Source: Mesorhizobium sp. B1-1-8
Lineage (GTDB): Bacteria > Pseudomonadota > Alphaproteobacteria > Rhizobiales > Rhizobiaceae
Length of the DNA stretch: 64,000 nucleotides
Assembly (NCBI RefSeq): GCF_006442795.2
Contig: NZ_CP083957.1
Span: 124,001 to 188,000 of the forward strand
Direction: 5' to 3'
Numbering within the stretch: the first letter of the stretch is position 1; each line of letters opens with the position of its first letter. Position numbers and translations under genes: made by a program. Below are positions 8,814-16,626 of this stretch, in pieces. The notes below the pieces were generated by a model. It had not been told where the DNA came from. It saw only the letters and a list, made by a program, of their open reading frames with translations, and made no database searches.

Positions 8814-9005
8814 CTATACCCGGTCGTACTTTTCCAGCCCTAGCCGAAGGCGTTGGCGCTCCGCGTAGGCCATTGCGTGCAGCATGAGGGAAAACGTTCG
8901 GGCGGTCTCGTTGCCATCCTCGATGATGAGGACGTGCCAATTCTCGCCATCATCCACAACGCAGATGTTGTCGGGCTCTCGGTAGATAGGCAGGATTTGC
9001 ACCAA
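8814..9005 (-). CDS. Small hypothetical protein upstream of the DUF6894 gene
   Basis: A 63-residue protein with coherent composition: an early strand-forming part (CVVDDGENWHVLIIEDGN) and a helical, Arg-rich end (LMLHAMAYAERQRLRLGLEK). The 7-base gap to the DUF6894 gene argues for cotranscription. I do not recognise the family. No membrane segment or metal motif is visible. Confidence 0.65.
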   Translation of the reverse strand: MVQILPIYREPDNICVVDDGENWHVLIIEDGNETARTFSLMLHAMAYAERQRLRLGLEKYDRV

Positions 9006-9038
9006 ACAATTTATAGGCCGTGACTGCGAAAGGCGAAA

Positions 9039-9254
9039 TTACATGTGTGAATCTGTTGGGCGGTCGTGGCCTTCACTCCGCACAATCCACTCCACCAGTT
9101 TGGGATGGATGGTCGGACAGCCGGTGTATGTCGCTATCAGCTGCGCGGCAAATTCTCGCCACTGACGCTTTGGAATGTTCTCTTCTATGACTGCCTTATG
9201 GAAGGTCGTCCGCAGAATGTCGGCGTCGAACGCAGATAGTCCATTTTTCGCCAT
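9039..9254 (-). CDS. Small hypothetical protein
   Basis: 71 residues from the ATG at 9254; an in-frame start at 9296 would add 14 residues of non-protein-like composition. The sequence (MAKNGLSAFDADILRTTFHK; KRQWREFAAQLIATYTG; HPKLVEWIVRSEG) looks like an all-helical cytoplasmic protein. It is on the same strand as 8814-9005, 33 bases upstream of it, so it may head a three-gene unit. No family was recognised and the ribosome site is weak. Confidence 0.55.
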   Translation of the reverse strand: MAKNGLSAFDADILRTTFHKAVIEENIPKRQWREFAAQLIATYTGCPTIHPKLVEWIVRSEGHDRPTDSHM

Positions 9255-9464
9255 TGTTGCCCCGCGCAAGGCGGGGGCGAAAACCATTCCCCGCACAAGG
9301 GTGAATCATACCCGCGTATAGCGTACTTCGCCAGTCCTTTGAGGCCCGGCCCGTCGGCACCTGTTCCTAATTCACTTTGGGTTGGTCAACCAGGTAATCG
9401 CCTCTACCGGAAGGGAACAAAAGGGGACCAACACATTTCCTGTGCTGCAAAGGGAGCGTGCGCC

Positions 9465-9683
9465 ATGAAAGAGCCAGGCATTGCGAAGGCGAGTGGAAAT
9501 GACAACGTCGGCAAAGACCCCGACGAATGGGTCAGTGGTGACGACCCGATGACGCCCTCTCAAGCTTCGTATTTGAAAACCCTGAGCGAACAAGCCGGCG
9601 ACGCGCAACAATTCCAGGAAGATCTCAGCAAGGCAGAGGCTTCCAAGCGCATCGACGCGTTGCGAGCAAAGCTCAAGCTTTAG
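9465..9683 (+). CDS. DUF3072 family protein
   Basis: A 72-residue protein from the ATG at 9465, preceded by aagggag. The family core is clear: DPMTPSQASYLKTLSEQAGD followed by LSKAEASKRIDALRAKL. DUF3072 proteins are small, acidic-then-basic cytoplasmic proteins of unknown function that are widespread in alphaproteobacteria and actinobacteria. The gene stands alone between a minus-strand group and the gene at 9917. Confidence 0.82.
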   Translation: MKEPGIAKASGNDNVGKDPDEWVSGDDPMTPSQASYLKTLSEQAGDAQQFQEDLSKAEASKRIDALRAKLKL

Positions 9684-9714
9684 AACTCCACCGAGGCTCC
9701 GAGTAGCAGCCAAG

Positions 9715-9739
9715 GAACAAAGCCTCTTCGGCCTTGTTG
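9715..9739 (+). promoter_or_regulatory. Possible EcfG-type promoter upstream of 9917
   Basis: GGAAC at 9715-9719, 16-base spacer, TGTT at 9736-9739. The same bases can fold as a short hairpin (gcc-tcttc-ggc core) downstream of the DUF3072 gene, so this could be a terminator instead. The next gene starts about 180 bases later, long for this promoter type. Confidence 0.3.
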
Positions 9740-9916
9740 GGTGCTATTTTAGTGGAGTCTGATATGCGGCTTAGGGTCGTGCAACGCTCGCCTTGCATTT
9801 CCAATTATCCTGCATGGGACCACGGGGGGAATGAAGACGAGCCCAGGACAGTTTGCCTGCAGGGGAGGGCAAGGTGGCGCCGCGCGGCAGCTTAAGCCGG
9901 AGCCCGGTTGTTATTG

Positions 9917-10225
9917 ATGCGGCCGATGAGTGAAGAGGCAATGGCTTCTGTGCTGGCGTCGCGAGATCAAGAGGCGCGAATTTTCGGGGTGTTTGATCAA
10001 GTGAACAAGCAGGACACGGCCATCGATGTTGGGCGGCTGGGAGAGGCAATCCATTTTATCGCGAATGCATCGATCTTGGGCTACGATGTTCGTTCCGCAG
10101 TCGTCATCTATGGCGAGCCCCAATCGACAAGCCTGAGATTGGGGCAATGCGAACAGCTTTGGGCCCGCTACGGACAATCGTTGATGGTGCCGGTTTGCGA
10201 GAGCAGTCGGCCTGGTCGCGAGTGA
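9917..10225 (+). CDS. Hypothetical protein
   Basis: 102 residues from the ATG at 9917 (another in-frame ATG at 9926 is possible). The sequence has good protein character: SEEAMASVLASRDQEARIFG; VFDQVNKQDTAIDVGRLGEA; ILGYDVRSAVVIYGE. There is no signal peptide, membrane segment or recognised motif. It stands alone on the plus strand. Coding is supported by composition only. Confidence 0.5.
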   Translation: MRPMSEEAMASVLASRDQEARIFGVFDQVNKQDTAIDVGRLGEAIHFIANASILGYDVRSAVVIYGEPQSTSLRLGQCEQLWARYGQSLMVPVCESSRPGRE

Positions 10226-10657
10226 TGCCGGGCCAAAGCACAAATGCCCTCAGCGCAAACCGCTCCACGCAAGTGGCGTCTTGGTCAGGTAATCGGCAAC
10301 GACCGATCTTAAGGGAGTATCGGCTGCACTGTCAGGCGCGCGCCAACTGCGACCGCGTCGCCAACCTAAATGCAGCCACGAAATATGGCGGCCGCTCTGA
10401 GGCGTATGAACTTCATTTTCGCCCTTGCGAACGGCGTTGTCGAGAAACAAGTGCGCGAACTGCTCAAAAAGCACAGTCACAACATTTCGGTGCTGGTCGG
10501 AAATCGCGAAAGGTCAAGAGGCGGGAATGACGAAGTGACGGGTCCAGCTACGCGGAGACTGAGCCCGTGGGTGAGGCGTGCGCATGCGGTTGTGCTGGAG
10601 CGCGGGTTCGGGGGGCCCTGTGAAGGAGCCTTTTTGCCGCGCATCGGCGCACAGTGT

Positions 10658-10951
10658 CTATCGCGTTCTGTCAGCCGGCGAGGGCTGGGTGATCGGCAGA
10701 TGGCTTTCGCTTACCCATCGCGGGTCCGCCGTCCTGCTTTCGCCTGTAGCTGAACCGACAGGGTATTCTGCAAGCACCTTTTCCAAAAGAGCCAAGCGCG
10801 CTTTGTGAGCACTCAACTCGTAGCCGAGGCGCAAAGCGCCGACAGCGGACTTGGGTATCGCCAGTAGTTCCCCGTGGAGGATGCTGATCCTGGTTCGCAT
10901 ATCAGCAACCTCGGCGCAAAGCGCCGCCTTAACCGAAGCTCGACCCCGCAC
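10658..10951 (-). CDS. Small helical hypothetical protein
   Basis: 97 residues from a GTG at 10951, preferred because an agaagagg ribosome site sits upstream; a TTG at 10999 would give a longer form. The central part (VADMRTRISILHGELLAIPK; LRLGYELSAHKARLALLEKV) looks like two amphipathic helices; the last 25 residues are polar. No family was recognised. A GGAAC-N16-AGTT box at 10981-11005, correctly oriented, modestly supports transcription here. The opposite strand also has an open frame, of poorer composition. Confidence 0.45.
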   Translation of the reverse strand: MRGRASVKAALCAEVADMRTRISILHGELLAIPKSAVGALRLGYELSAHKARLALLEKVLAEYPVGSATGESRTADPRWVSESHLPITQPSPADRTR

Positions 10952-10980
10952 GATGACCTCTTCTCGCGAAAAGCTGTGCC

Positions 10981-11005
10981 AAACTCCCGAGCGGTGCAAC
11001 GGTTC
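10981..11005 (-). promoter_or_regulatory. Possible EcfG-type promoter upstream of 10951
   Basis: On the minus strand: GGAAC (11005-11001), 16-base spacer, AGTT (10984-10981), 30 bases before the GTG at 10951. The first base of the -10 element differs from consensus. Confidence 0.4.
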
Positions 11006-11205
11006 CTTACCATATGCTAAAATACCCGGCTTTCCGGCGAGTGCCGTGCCGAAGCGGCTGATCGGTGTCGCCGATCAGCCTGTTTGTCCATTGGCCAGTC
11101 CCGTTTCAGCAGCAGGGCGCTGGGCAGGACAGCGGCAGGCCAACACAACACGGCCGACGGCGAAACCACGGCCGCCGCCGAAATCATAGCGCCGAGCCGA
11201 CGCGC

Positions 11206-11466
11206 TCAGTTGCAGTTCTTGGCTTCCTGCTTGGTGGTCGCGGGATCTGTGGTCGTAGTCTTGCCATTCGCACCGGTTTTGCACTTGTCGACGGCACCCG
11301 ACTGATCGCCGGTGGTGACTGTTCCTGCCGTATTGGCAGAATTGGAGCCGTTGTTGGAGTTGCCCGCATTTGCGTTGCTGTTGTTTCCACTCCCTCCCGA
11401 AGTTTGAGCCATTGCGCCGGTGGCCAGGCCCAGCGATAGAATTGCTACTGCAAGAACTTTGATCAT
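11206..11466 (-). CDS. Small exported Asn/Gly/Thr-rich protein
   Basis: 86 residues from the ATG at 11466, which follows a good aggagaagg ribosome site. Residues 1-20 are a clear signal peptide (MIKVLAVAILSLGLATGAMA, predicted cleavage after AMA). The mature part is low complexity, rich in Asn, Gly, Ser and Thr, with two Cys (VDKCKTG and EAKNCN) that could form a disulphide. It is probably periplasmic or secreted; function unknown. A stress-type promoter lies at 11507-11531. Confidence 0.75.
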   Translation of the reverse strand: MIKVLAVAILSLGLATGAMAQTSGGSGNNSNANAGNSNNGSNSANTAGTVTTGDQSGAVDKCKTGANGKTTTTDPATTKQEAKNCN

Positions 11467-11506
11467 GATGCCTTCTCCTGCCGCATGATTGCGACTAGGC
11501 CGCCCG

Positions 11507-11531
11507 AACCACGGGCCGAGTTGATTGTTCC
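11507..11531 (-). promoter_or_regulatory. EcfG-type promoter of the small exported protein gene
   Basis: On the minus strand: GGAAC (11531-11527), 16-base spacer, GGTT (11510-11507), 41 bases before the ATG at 11466. The -10 variant GGTT is the same as in front of katE and the NepR-like gene. Confidence 0.5.
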
Positions 11532-11769
11532 GACCATGGAACAAGGTCTTCAGCGCAGATCCAAACCATGACTGGTGGTAAGTAGCAGTAGTGGGCGGTG
11601 GTCCGGCCGGCCCTTTGTGCCCGGCTGTATATCTGGGGCGCTTCTTGCGTTCTGCTTGCGACCGGGGCGATCGACAAGGCCCCTGTTATCTCCGGCTTCT
11701 TGGAGCCATTGCCGCCCGGTTCGGTGCGCCTAGGCCCCGTTTGCAATGCATATGAAGCAAAGGGTCGGC

Positions 11770-12552
11770 TCACAGTCGATCGAGTTCGATCCAGGCCGGC
11801 GCATGGTCGCTCGGCTTCTCCCACCCACGTGTCTCGACATCGACGCCGGCGTTGCGGAGCCGGCCCGAAACCACCGGGCTTATCAGCAGGTGATCCATTC
11901 GAAGACCGGAAGTCCGGTCGTAACCGCCCCTGAAAGAGAAGTTCCAGTAGGTATAGACGCCCTTTTGCGGATGGACCTGCCGCACTGCATCGATCCAGCC
12001 GTCATCGAGCATGGCGGCGTAGGTCCGCCGGCTTTCAGGGAAATAAACCGCGTCACCCAACCAGCGTCCAGGGACGGCAGCGTCGATCGGGGTGGGAACT
12101 ACATTGTAGTCGCCGCAGAGGACGATCGGCGCTTTGGCCTCGAGCAAGGTCCGGCCGTAGCTGATCAGACGATCGAACCACCGCAGCTTGTAGTCGAATT
12201 TTGGCCCCGGCGCGGGGTTTCCATTGGGAAGATAGAGGCAGCCGATGACAAGTCCGTTCACGTCGGCCTCTATATAGCGGCTGTGGGTATCGTCGGGATC
12301 GCCCGGCAAACCGCGTCGACGTTCCCTTGGCTCTCCTCCTCGGGCGAGGATCGCCACGCCGTTGTAGGACTTCTGACCGTGCCATATCGCGCCGTAGCCG
12401 GCGTCTCTGAGCGCATCGGCGGGGAACTTGTCGTCCGACGTCTTCAGTTCCTGCAGGCAGACAACGTCATAGCTGGTTTCCCGCAGCCATCTGATAAGCA
12501 CCGGCAGACGGCCATTGACGCCATTGACGTTGAAGGTAGCGACCCGGATCAT
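11770..12552 (-). CDS. xthA: Exodeoxyribonuclease III / AP endonuclease
   Basis: A 260-residue cytoplasmic DNA-repair enzyme of the endonuclease/exonuclease/phosphatase fold. It cleaves at abasic sites and removes 3'-blocking groups. Motifs in order: IRVATFNVNGVNGRL (first Asn), VVCLQELK (catalytic metal-binding Glu), CLYLPNGNP, VLCGDYNVVPTPID (Asp and Asn of the active site), RMDHLLIS, and SDHAPAWIEL (catalytic Asp-His near the end). Length and order match bacterial ExoIII (about 255-270 residues). It is transcribed alone; with katE and LigD it makes the window rich in oxidative and DNA-damage functions. Likely an accessory copy, as the chromosome normally carries its own. Confidence 0.94.
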   Translation of the reverse strand: MIRVATFNVNGVNGRLPVLIRWLRETSYDVVCLQELKTSDDKFPADALRDAGYGAIWHGQKSYNGVAILARGGEPRERRRGLPGDPDDTHSRYIEADVNGLVIGCLYLPNGNPAPGPKFDYKLRWFDRLISYGRTLLEAKAPIVLCGDYNVVPTPIDAAVPGRWLGDAVYFPESRRTYAAMLDDGWIDAVRQVHPQKGVYTYWNFSFRGGYDRTSGLRMDHLLISPVVSGRLRNAGVDVETRGWEKPSDHAPAWIELDRL

Positions 12553-12778
12553 CTAAACCCACCAGCCTTCGCGAACAGATCCTAGCAATCAAGTCCCCTG
12601 CGCCTGCCCCATTGTCCGTCTGCTGCTGGCCGAGCGCCTCTGTTTCGATCTCCTTCGCTTCCTCCTCGTCCATCCGGGCAATGCCATTTCGCACATTTCT
12701 TGCTACAGGTCAGCTCGTCCAATTGGCTTGCAAAGCCTGCGTGTCGCAATGCTCCGCGCGTTGGATCAAGCAATCCGG

Positions 12779-13363
12779 TCAGTTGAGCAGATGCGCGCCC
12801 CCATGGAAGAGCCGCTTGAGCAGCAAATTCAGCCATTGCTCCGTGGATAGATCGTCGCAACGATCCGAAATTTCGGTGATGGCTATTTCAAGCGTCTTCT
12901 CGACAAGCCGGTCGGCCGCCCCGGCGTCCGTCAGCATCAGGCGCGCAGCTAGCCGGAGCTTAGGCAGCAGGTCCACCACACCGAGCGCATCATCGCTGGA
13001 CCGGTCCTGCTTGCTCGCGTCGGGAAAGAGAGCGACCTTGATCTCCTCGCGGCCCGCGGGCTTCAAAAGGCTGGCAATGTGCTCGAGCCGAGGCGGGATA
13101 ATATTTCTCTCATATCCACTGAAGAAGACAAAAGGAATGCCTCGCTCAACCAGGCGGTCGGCGATCGCAAACACGTAGGTGCCATTCAAATTGATGTCGA
13201 GCACGGCCGCATCGGCGCGCTCGGCAAATGGCCGTGCCCCGGCCACACTGGAGACCGGACCGAGAATCTCGGCCCCAAGCCCGGCAAAGTAACGCGCGAT
13301 ATCGTCGGCGATGAAGAATTCGTCTTCAACTATGAGAATCCTGGCTCCCTCGAGGGATCTCAC
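12779..13363 (-). CDS. Response regulator with receiver domain
   Basis: 194 residues from a GTG at 13363, chosen because caggagg lies 7 bases upstream. Residues about 8-115 are a CheY-like receiver: ILIVEDEFFIADDIARYF (acidic pocket), AAVLDINLNG (phospho-acceptor Asp), FVFFSGYER and LLKPAGREE (conserved Lys). The FSGY stretch resembles the FATGY variant found in PhyR and SdrG type receivers of the alphaproteobacterial general stress response. The C-terminal 75 residues are helical and carry no recognised DNA-binding domain. Its cognate kinase is not adjacent. A NepR-like gene is divergently placed 540 bases away, which suggests, without proving, a role in stress signalling. Confidence 0.82.
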   Translation of the reverse strand: MRSLEGARILIVEDEFFIADDIARYFAGLGAEILGPVSSVAGARPFAERADAAVLDINLNGTYVFAIADRLVERGIPFVFFSGYERNIIPPRLEHIASLLKPAGREEIKVALFPDASKQDRSSDDALGVVDLLPKLRLAARLMLTDAGAADRLVEKTLEIAITEISDRCDDLSTEQWLNLLLKRLFHGGAHLLN

Positions 13364-13857
13364 CTCATCCTCCTGTCCGATCTGATCTTGCGCGCTTTGC
13401 GGCGTGGGATTGCGGCGATCGCCGCTCGCAACGGCGCGGCGGGGCCATGCCGCCATATCCCTTCCGTGCTGCTGAGTGTCTGCTGTGCAAAGGCGCGAGA
13501 TTCAATTATTCAGGCAAATCAATGCGCTGTGACGAGGTAAGTTCCAATCCACGGGATCCGGCGTCTCATGCCTGGCGCGGCGCGCAGGGCGGACCGTCGC
13601 AAGCAGCAAACGCTGGCCTGATCGGCCCCCCTGCGTCTTTGGGCACTTGCAGGCCGACCGTCCCGCTTGATCTGTCCGGGCTGATGCCTCGCAAACAGGC
13701 AAAAAATACTGCAGGACGCAATCGTCAGCTGAAGTTATCGACGTGGCAACGCCGCTCAGCGCTCGCGAGAGAAATCCAGTAGCAACAGATGCCAGCCATC
13801 AAATGGCATTTTTGGCTGCGGGCGGCGCCAACTTTCCTGTCATGCGCAGCCAGGGCT
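13364..13857. other. Intergenic region between the response regulator and NepR-like genes
   Basis: About 490 bases. Frames are open by chance but have no ribosome sites or recognisable protein content. The response-regulator promoter is presumably near 13380-13450, but no clear boxes were identified. Confidence 0.45.
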
Positions 13858-13882
13858 GGAACCTTTTGTGAAGCAGCCGGTT
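13858..13882 (+). promoter_or_regulatory. EcfG-type promoter of the NepR-like gene
   Basis: GGAAC at 13858-13862, 16-base spacer, GGTT at 13879-13882, 20 bases before the ATG at 13902. Transcription would start just before the gene. Confidence 0.5.
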
Positions 13883-13901
13883 AGTGGCAAGAGTTTAACA
13901 C

Positions 13902-14093
13902 ATGTTAAGGGCGCGATCGTTGGCCAGAAGAACCCCGGAAGGGCTGCGTTCGAAGGAGCTGGAGGCGGCAGCGATTGCTCGCGCCATGCGTTCCGCGTTG
14001 CTCGCACTGAAAGAAGAGGCTGTGCCTGCCCGCATGCTCGAGTTGGCGAAACGGCTGGACAGGGCCATCGAACGCCGCAAGGCTTCGAACTGA
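13902..14093 (+). CDS. NepR-like anti-sigma factor (general stress response), putative
   Basis: A 63-residue protein. Residues about 27-60 (IARAMRSALLALKEEAVPAR, then MLELAKRLDRAIERR) follow the pattern of NepR, whose core is a helix, an acidic-Pro turn (EPVPDR) and a second helix (FLDLLxxLD). In the general stress response, NepR holds the sigma factor EcfG inactive until phosphorylated PhyR takes NepR away. The match is by pattern, is imperfect (KEEAVPAR for the usual xEPVPDR), and could reflect a paralogue or a convergent helical protein. An EcfG-like promoter directly upstream fits the known feedback design of this circuit. Confidence 0.5.
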   Translation: MLRARSLARRTPEGLRSKELEAAAIARAMRSALLALKEEAVPARMLELAKRLDRAIERRKASN

Positions 14094-14775
14094 GCCGAAC
14101 CTGTCTGTGCGCTCTCACCAGGCCATGATGGCGCAAAAGCGGTAAAGACGGCGCGCTTCGAGCGGCGGCCAGAGCTCTGTCGAGCTCCGGCTCTCCTTCA
14201 CAGGAAGGCGCCGTGCGCTCCAGCATGCTCGTTGGCGCCGCTGCTCTGTCAGTGCGCTGCCCCTCCTCTAGCGCTCCTGTAGCGGGTATGTGATCGCATC
14301 GAGCACGCGATGAGCGCCGCACATTGGCGAGGGGCTCGACGTGCCAGAGAATTTTGCCGGCCAACGGGTCGAAGTTTCGTGGTCGACCGCACAGCGCGAG
14401 GTTTGCCAGGCGGGCCGTCATATTTGGCTTCGTTGTCCGTTCGCGGTCGACAGCATGCTCCGGCAGCTTTCGCGCGGCTTGCCAGCAGCCAAGACGTTGC
14501 CCTTTGCTTCCTCCCTTCTTCTTCGCGCTCACGCTCCATGTGTCCTCTTCGGTGGAGATCTGGCTGGAGGACGGCTGCGCCTCGATCGCCTATGACGCAA
14601 CAGCGCCGTCAAGACTTTCTTCCCCTGCCGGCTTCGCCGCCATTCCTCGCGGAGCCAAGAAAGTCTCTCCTTTGCTGTCCAAGCCCTGCGGGTGCGTCGG
14701 CGATCGCCACCAGCTGGCCGATCACCGTCGAGGCCGCAATGGTGCGGGTCGAAAGAAAGATGAAGGAGACTTTCA
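14094..14775. other. Long intergenic region before the DUF736 gene
   Basis: About 680 bases with several overlapping open frames on both strands, all of Arg/Pro/Ser-rich shadow type and none with a convincing start. It marks the junction between the stress genes and the mobile-element block. No attachment-site repeat or tRNA end was seen. Confidence 0.4.
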
Positions 14776-15102
14776 ATGGCAACCATCGGTAGCTTCAAGA
14801 AGACCGGCGCAAACGAGTTCACCGGCGAGATACTCACCCTCAGCGTTCAGACCAAAAATGTCCGGATCGTCCCGGATGCGCGAACCAGCGGCGAGAACGC
14901 GCCGAGCCATCGGGTTCTTGTCGGCCGGGCAGAAATCGGGGCCGCCTGGTCCAAGCGCTCGAACGAAGGCCGCGACTATCTCGGCCTCAAGCTGGATGAC
15001 CCGAGCTTCAACGCACCCATCTACGCCAACCTCTTCGACGACGAGGAAGGCGACGGATACAGCCTCATCTGGTCACGGCCCAATCGCCGCAACGGTGACT
15101 AA
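14776..15102 (+). CDS. DUF736 family protein
   Basis: A 108-residue protein with the full family pattern: MATIGSFKKTGANEFTGEIL at the start, RIVPDARTSGENAPSHRVLV in the middle and WSKRSNEGRDYLGLKLDDPS followed by PIYANLFDDEEGDGYSLIW near the end. A gaaggag ribosome site precedes the ATG. DUF736 genes are very frequent on rhizobial plasmids and integrative conjugative elements, near relaxase and partition genes, as here; their molecular role is unknown. A strong terminator follows the stop codon, so the gene is probably expressed alone. Confidence 0.92.
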   Translation: MATIGSFKKTGANEFTGEILTLSVQTKNVRIVPDARTSGENAPSHRVLVGRAEIGAAWSKRSNEGRDYLGLKLDDPSFNAPIYANLFDDEEGDGYSLIWSRPNRRNGD

Positions 15103-15116
15103 GCAGCCTGCGAGTG

Positions 15117-15144
15117 CCCCGCCCGGCCAAGCCCGGGCGGGGTT
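15117..15144 (+). terminator. Terminator of the DUF736 gene
   Basis: Arms CCCCGCCCGG (15117-15126) and CCGGGCGGGG (15133-15142) form a perfect 10-bp stem with a 6-base loop, 15 bases after the DUF736 stop; only two T follow. Confidence 0.7.
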
Positions 15145-15205
15145 CTAACAGCCGGCAGAAAGCGCGCCGTGCCTGCGGCGAAAATTGGCGGGCGCCATTG
15201 GCGCC

Positions 15206-15463
15206 TTATCGGTCCGCTCGGGCGTAGCCGCGCCTGGTTTTTCGCGTTGCAAGCCGGGCCAGCGCCAAGGAGGCCAATTTATCGTCGTCAAAAACATCCA
15301 CCTTCTGGCGGCCGCGCGTGCCAATGCGACCCCAATGCCGCACAAGCGACACCTCGCCGAACAGCGTCGGCTGCAATGACAAGGCATAATAGCGCGCCAT
15401 ATTGCGAGAGGGGTCAATGCGGCGCAGGAACTGGGGGCAGGCAGTCTGTGTCATGCGGTGCAT
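15206..15463 (-). CDS. WGR-domain protein
   Basis: 85 residues from the ATG at 15463; an ATG at 15454 is an alternative and neither has a clear ribosome site. The WGR signature is plain: MARYYALSLQPTLFGEVSLV followed by RHWGRIGTRGRQKVDVFDD and a basic helical end (LASLALARLATRKTRRGY). WGR domains are nucleic-acid-binding modules found with DNA ligases, PARPs and in short stand-alone proteins on rhizobial mobile elements. Here it is a stand-alone form. It points toward the DUF736 terminator and is separated from the XRE gene by a strong hairpin. Confidence 0.85.
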   Translation of the reverse strand: MHRMTQTACPQFLRRIDPSRNMARYYALSLQPTLFGEVSLVRHWGRIGTRGRQKVDVFDDDKLASLALARLATRKTRRGYARADR

Positions 15464-15554
15464 AATCCGCGTGCAGCCCGCAGCGTCCAACGCGTTTTTT
15501 GAATCAATGGAGCGCCATCGATTCACGAACCTGATGCATCCGCGTCGAGCTTGC

Positions 15555-15591
15555 GGGGCTGGCCGGCGTGCCGCCGCAGCCGGCCAGCCCC
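15555..15591. other. Perfect 13-bp inverted repeat between the WGR and XRE genes
   Basis: Arms GGGGCTGGCCGGC (15555-15567) and its exact complement (15579-15591) with an 11-base loop. It lies 52 bases beyond the stop codon of the XRE-type gene (15643). It has no T-run, so it may be a transcript-protecting hairpin or an unusual terminator. Confidence 0.55.
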
Positions 15592-15642
15592 GTGCAGCGA
15601 GGCGTTACCGGGCAGCCGACGCTAAAGTTCGACCAGACCAGG

Positions 15643-16113
15643 CTAGAGGCCGTCTTGGCGCTCGCCGATCAGCCCGTTCACCAGAGTCAAAAGACTGGCT
15701 GCCGACGATGCAGGCATATCCAGCACGCGCAGGATCAGCTTCAGCTTGTCGTCCGCCTCCTTGCGGCTTTCCCCGAAAAAATGCGGCGCCGCAGCGTGGA
15801 TCATTTCGATCGGTGAACAATCCAGTATTTCGCAGATGTGAATCAGGCGCGTGGCGTGAAGCTTCGAAAAGGCCCGTTCATAGCGCGCAAAGATCGTCTC
15901 ATGGAGTCCAACCATGGTTCCCATCTGGGCCCGATTGAGGCGCCTTTCATCGCGGCGTTCGCGGATGAAGTGACTGAAAGCCAGTTCCATTTCGCCAAAA
16001 CTTCGAATGCCTTCGAACCCCGGCTTTCTGTAGACCGGCTTTTCGGATTCAGCATCTTCGGTTTCGACGAGCCCGTGCTCGGCAATGTATTTGTGAACAT
16101 CCTTGAGTGCCAT
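15643..16113 (-). CDS. XRE-type helix-turn-helix transcription regulator
   Basis: A 156-residue protein. After about 40 polar residues, positions about 42-105 form an XRE-like domain: SHFIRERRDERRLNRAQMGT, then MVGLHETIFARYERAFSKLH (recognition helix region) and LIHICEILDCSPIEMI. The C-terminal 50 residues are helical and may mediate dimerisation. It is probably a DNA-binding regulator of the surrounding mobile-element genes; its position next to the parA unit and the oriT region supports that, but no target can be shown. It is transcribed in the same direction as parA, 175 bases downstream of the parA partner gene. Confidence 0.75.
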   Translation of the reverse strand: MALKDVHKYIAEHGLVETEDAESEKPVYRKPGFEGIRSFGEMELAFSHFIRERRDERRLNRAQMGTMVGLHETIFARYERAFSKLHATRLIHICEILDCSPIEMIHAAAPHFFGESRKEADDKLKLILRVLDMPASSAASLLTLVNGLIGERQDGL

Positions 16114-16287
16114 CGGCTACGGCTTGTGGCCCACTCCCAATCCCCCGGGCACATCGACGTGACATGCCTTCTGTCCCTCATTTGCGCCAAATCTGCCAAA
16201 TCAGGATCAATTCGACACCTAACAGGCGAAGTGGCTTCCGATCAAACGTCTAATCCAGCCATCGGTTGGAAGGTGGCGTTTTGAGGA

Positions 16288-16626
16288 TCACAGGCCGAGC
16301 TCATCCAGATATTTCACAATTGCGTTTTCCATGATCACCTGCATGGACGTATCAGTGTTGAAGGAGGCGAGCTTAAGGCGGCGTTTGGTCGGTCGATCGA
16401 GATGCACGTTGACAAAGCAAGTCTCTCCCTTCACCCGCGCTCGCTTCGTGCGCCTCAAAGCCTTGCGGGCCTCAAGCGCCTGGTCATAGCCGCCCTTGGT
16501 TTCATCCGCGCCCCCATCATCAATGCCGCCGGCGGCCCGGGGCGACGGTTCCCCTGCGGGAACCGCCGGAGCCTTGCGAGGAGCCGTGGCGAATTCTTCT
16601 AGCGAAAGAGCTTCCTTGCGGCTCAT
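16288..16626 (-). CDS. ParA-partner protein, ribbon-helix-helix-like C-terminus
   Basis: A 112-residue protein whose ATG overlaps the parA stop codon by 4 bases (ATGA type), indicating translational coupling. The first 55 residues are Ala/Pro-rich and disordered in character. Residues about 65-112 (GETCFVNVHLDRPTKRRLKL, then ASFNTDTSMQVIMENAIVKY) fit a ribbon-helix-helix fold with a strand and two helices, as in small centromere-binding proteins that work with ParA ATPases. Function as the adaptor that binds a parS-like site is inferred from fold and position. No ParB-type domain is present. Confidence 0.7.
   Translation of the reverse strand: MSRKEALSLEEFATAPRKAPAVPAGEPSPRAAGGIDDGGADETKGGYDQALEARKALRRTKRARVKGETCFVNVHLDRPTKRRLKLASFNTDTSMQVIMENAIVKYLDELGL

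Noticed and set aside
10370..10753. Plus-strand frame MNFIFALANGVVEKQVRELL and onward
   Set aside because: The first 45 residues look coding but then it turns Arg/Pro-rich; no ribosome site or recognised domain, and part of it overlaps the better-supported minus-strand gene at 10658.
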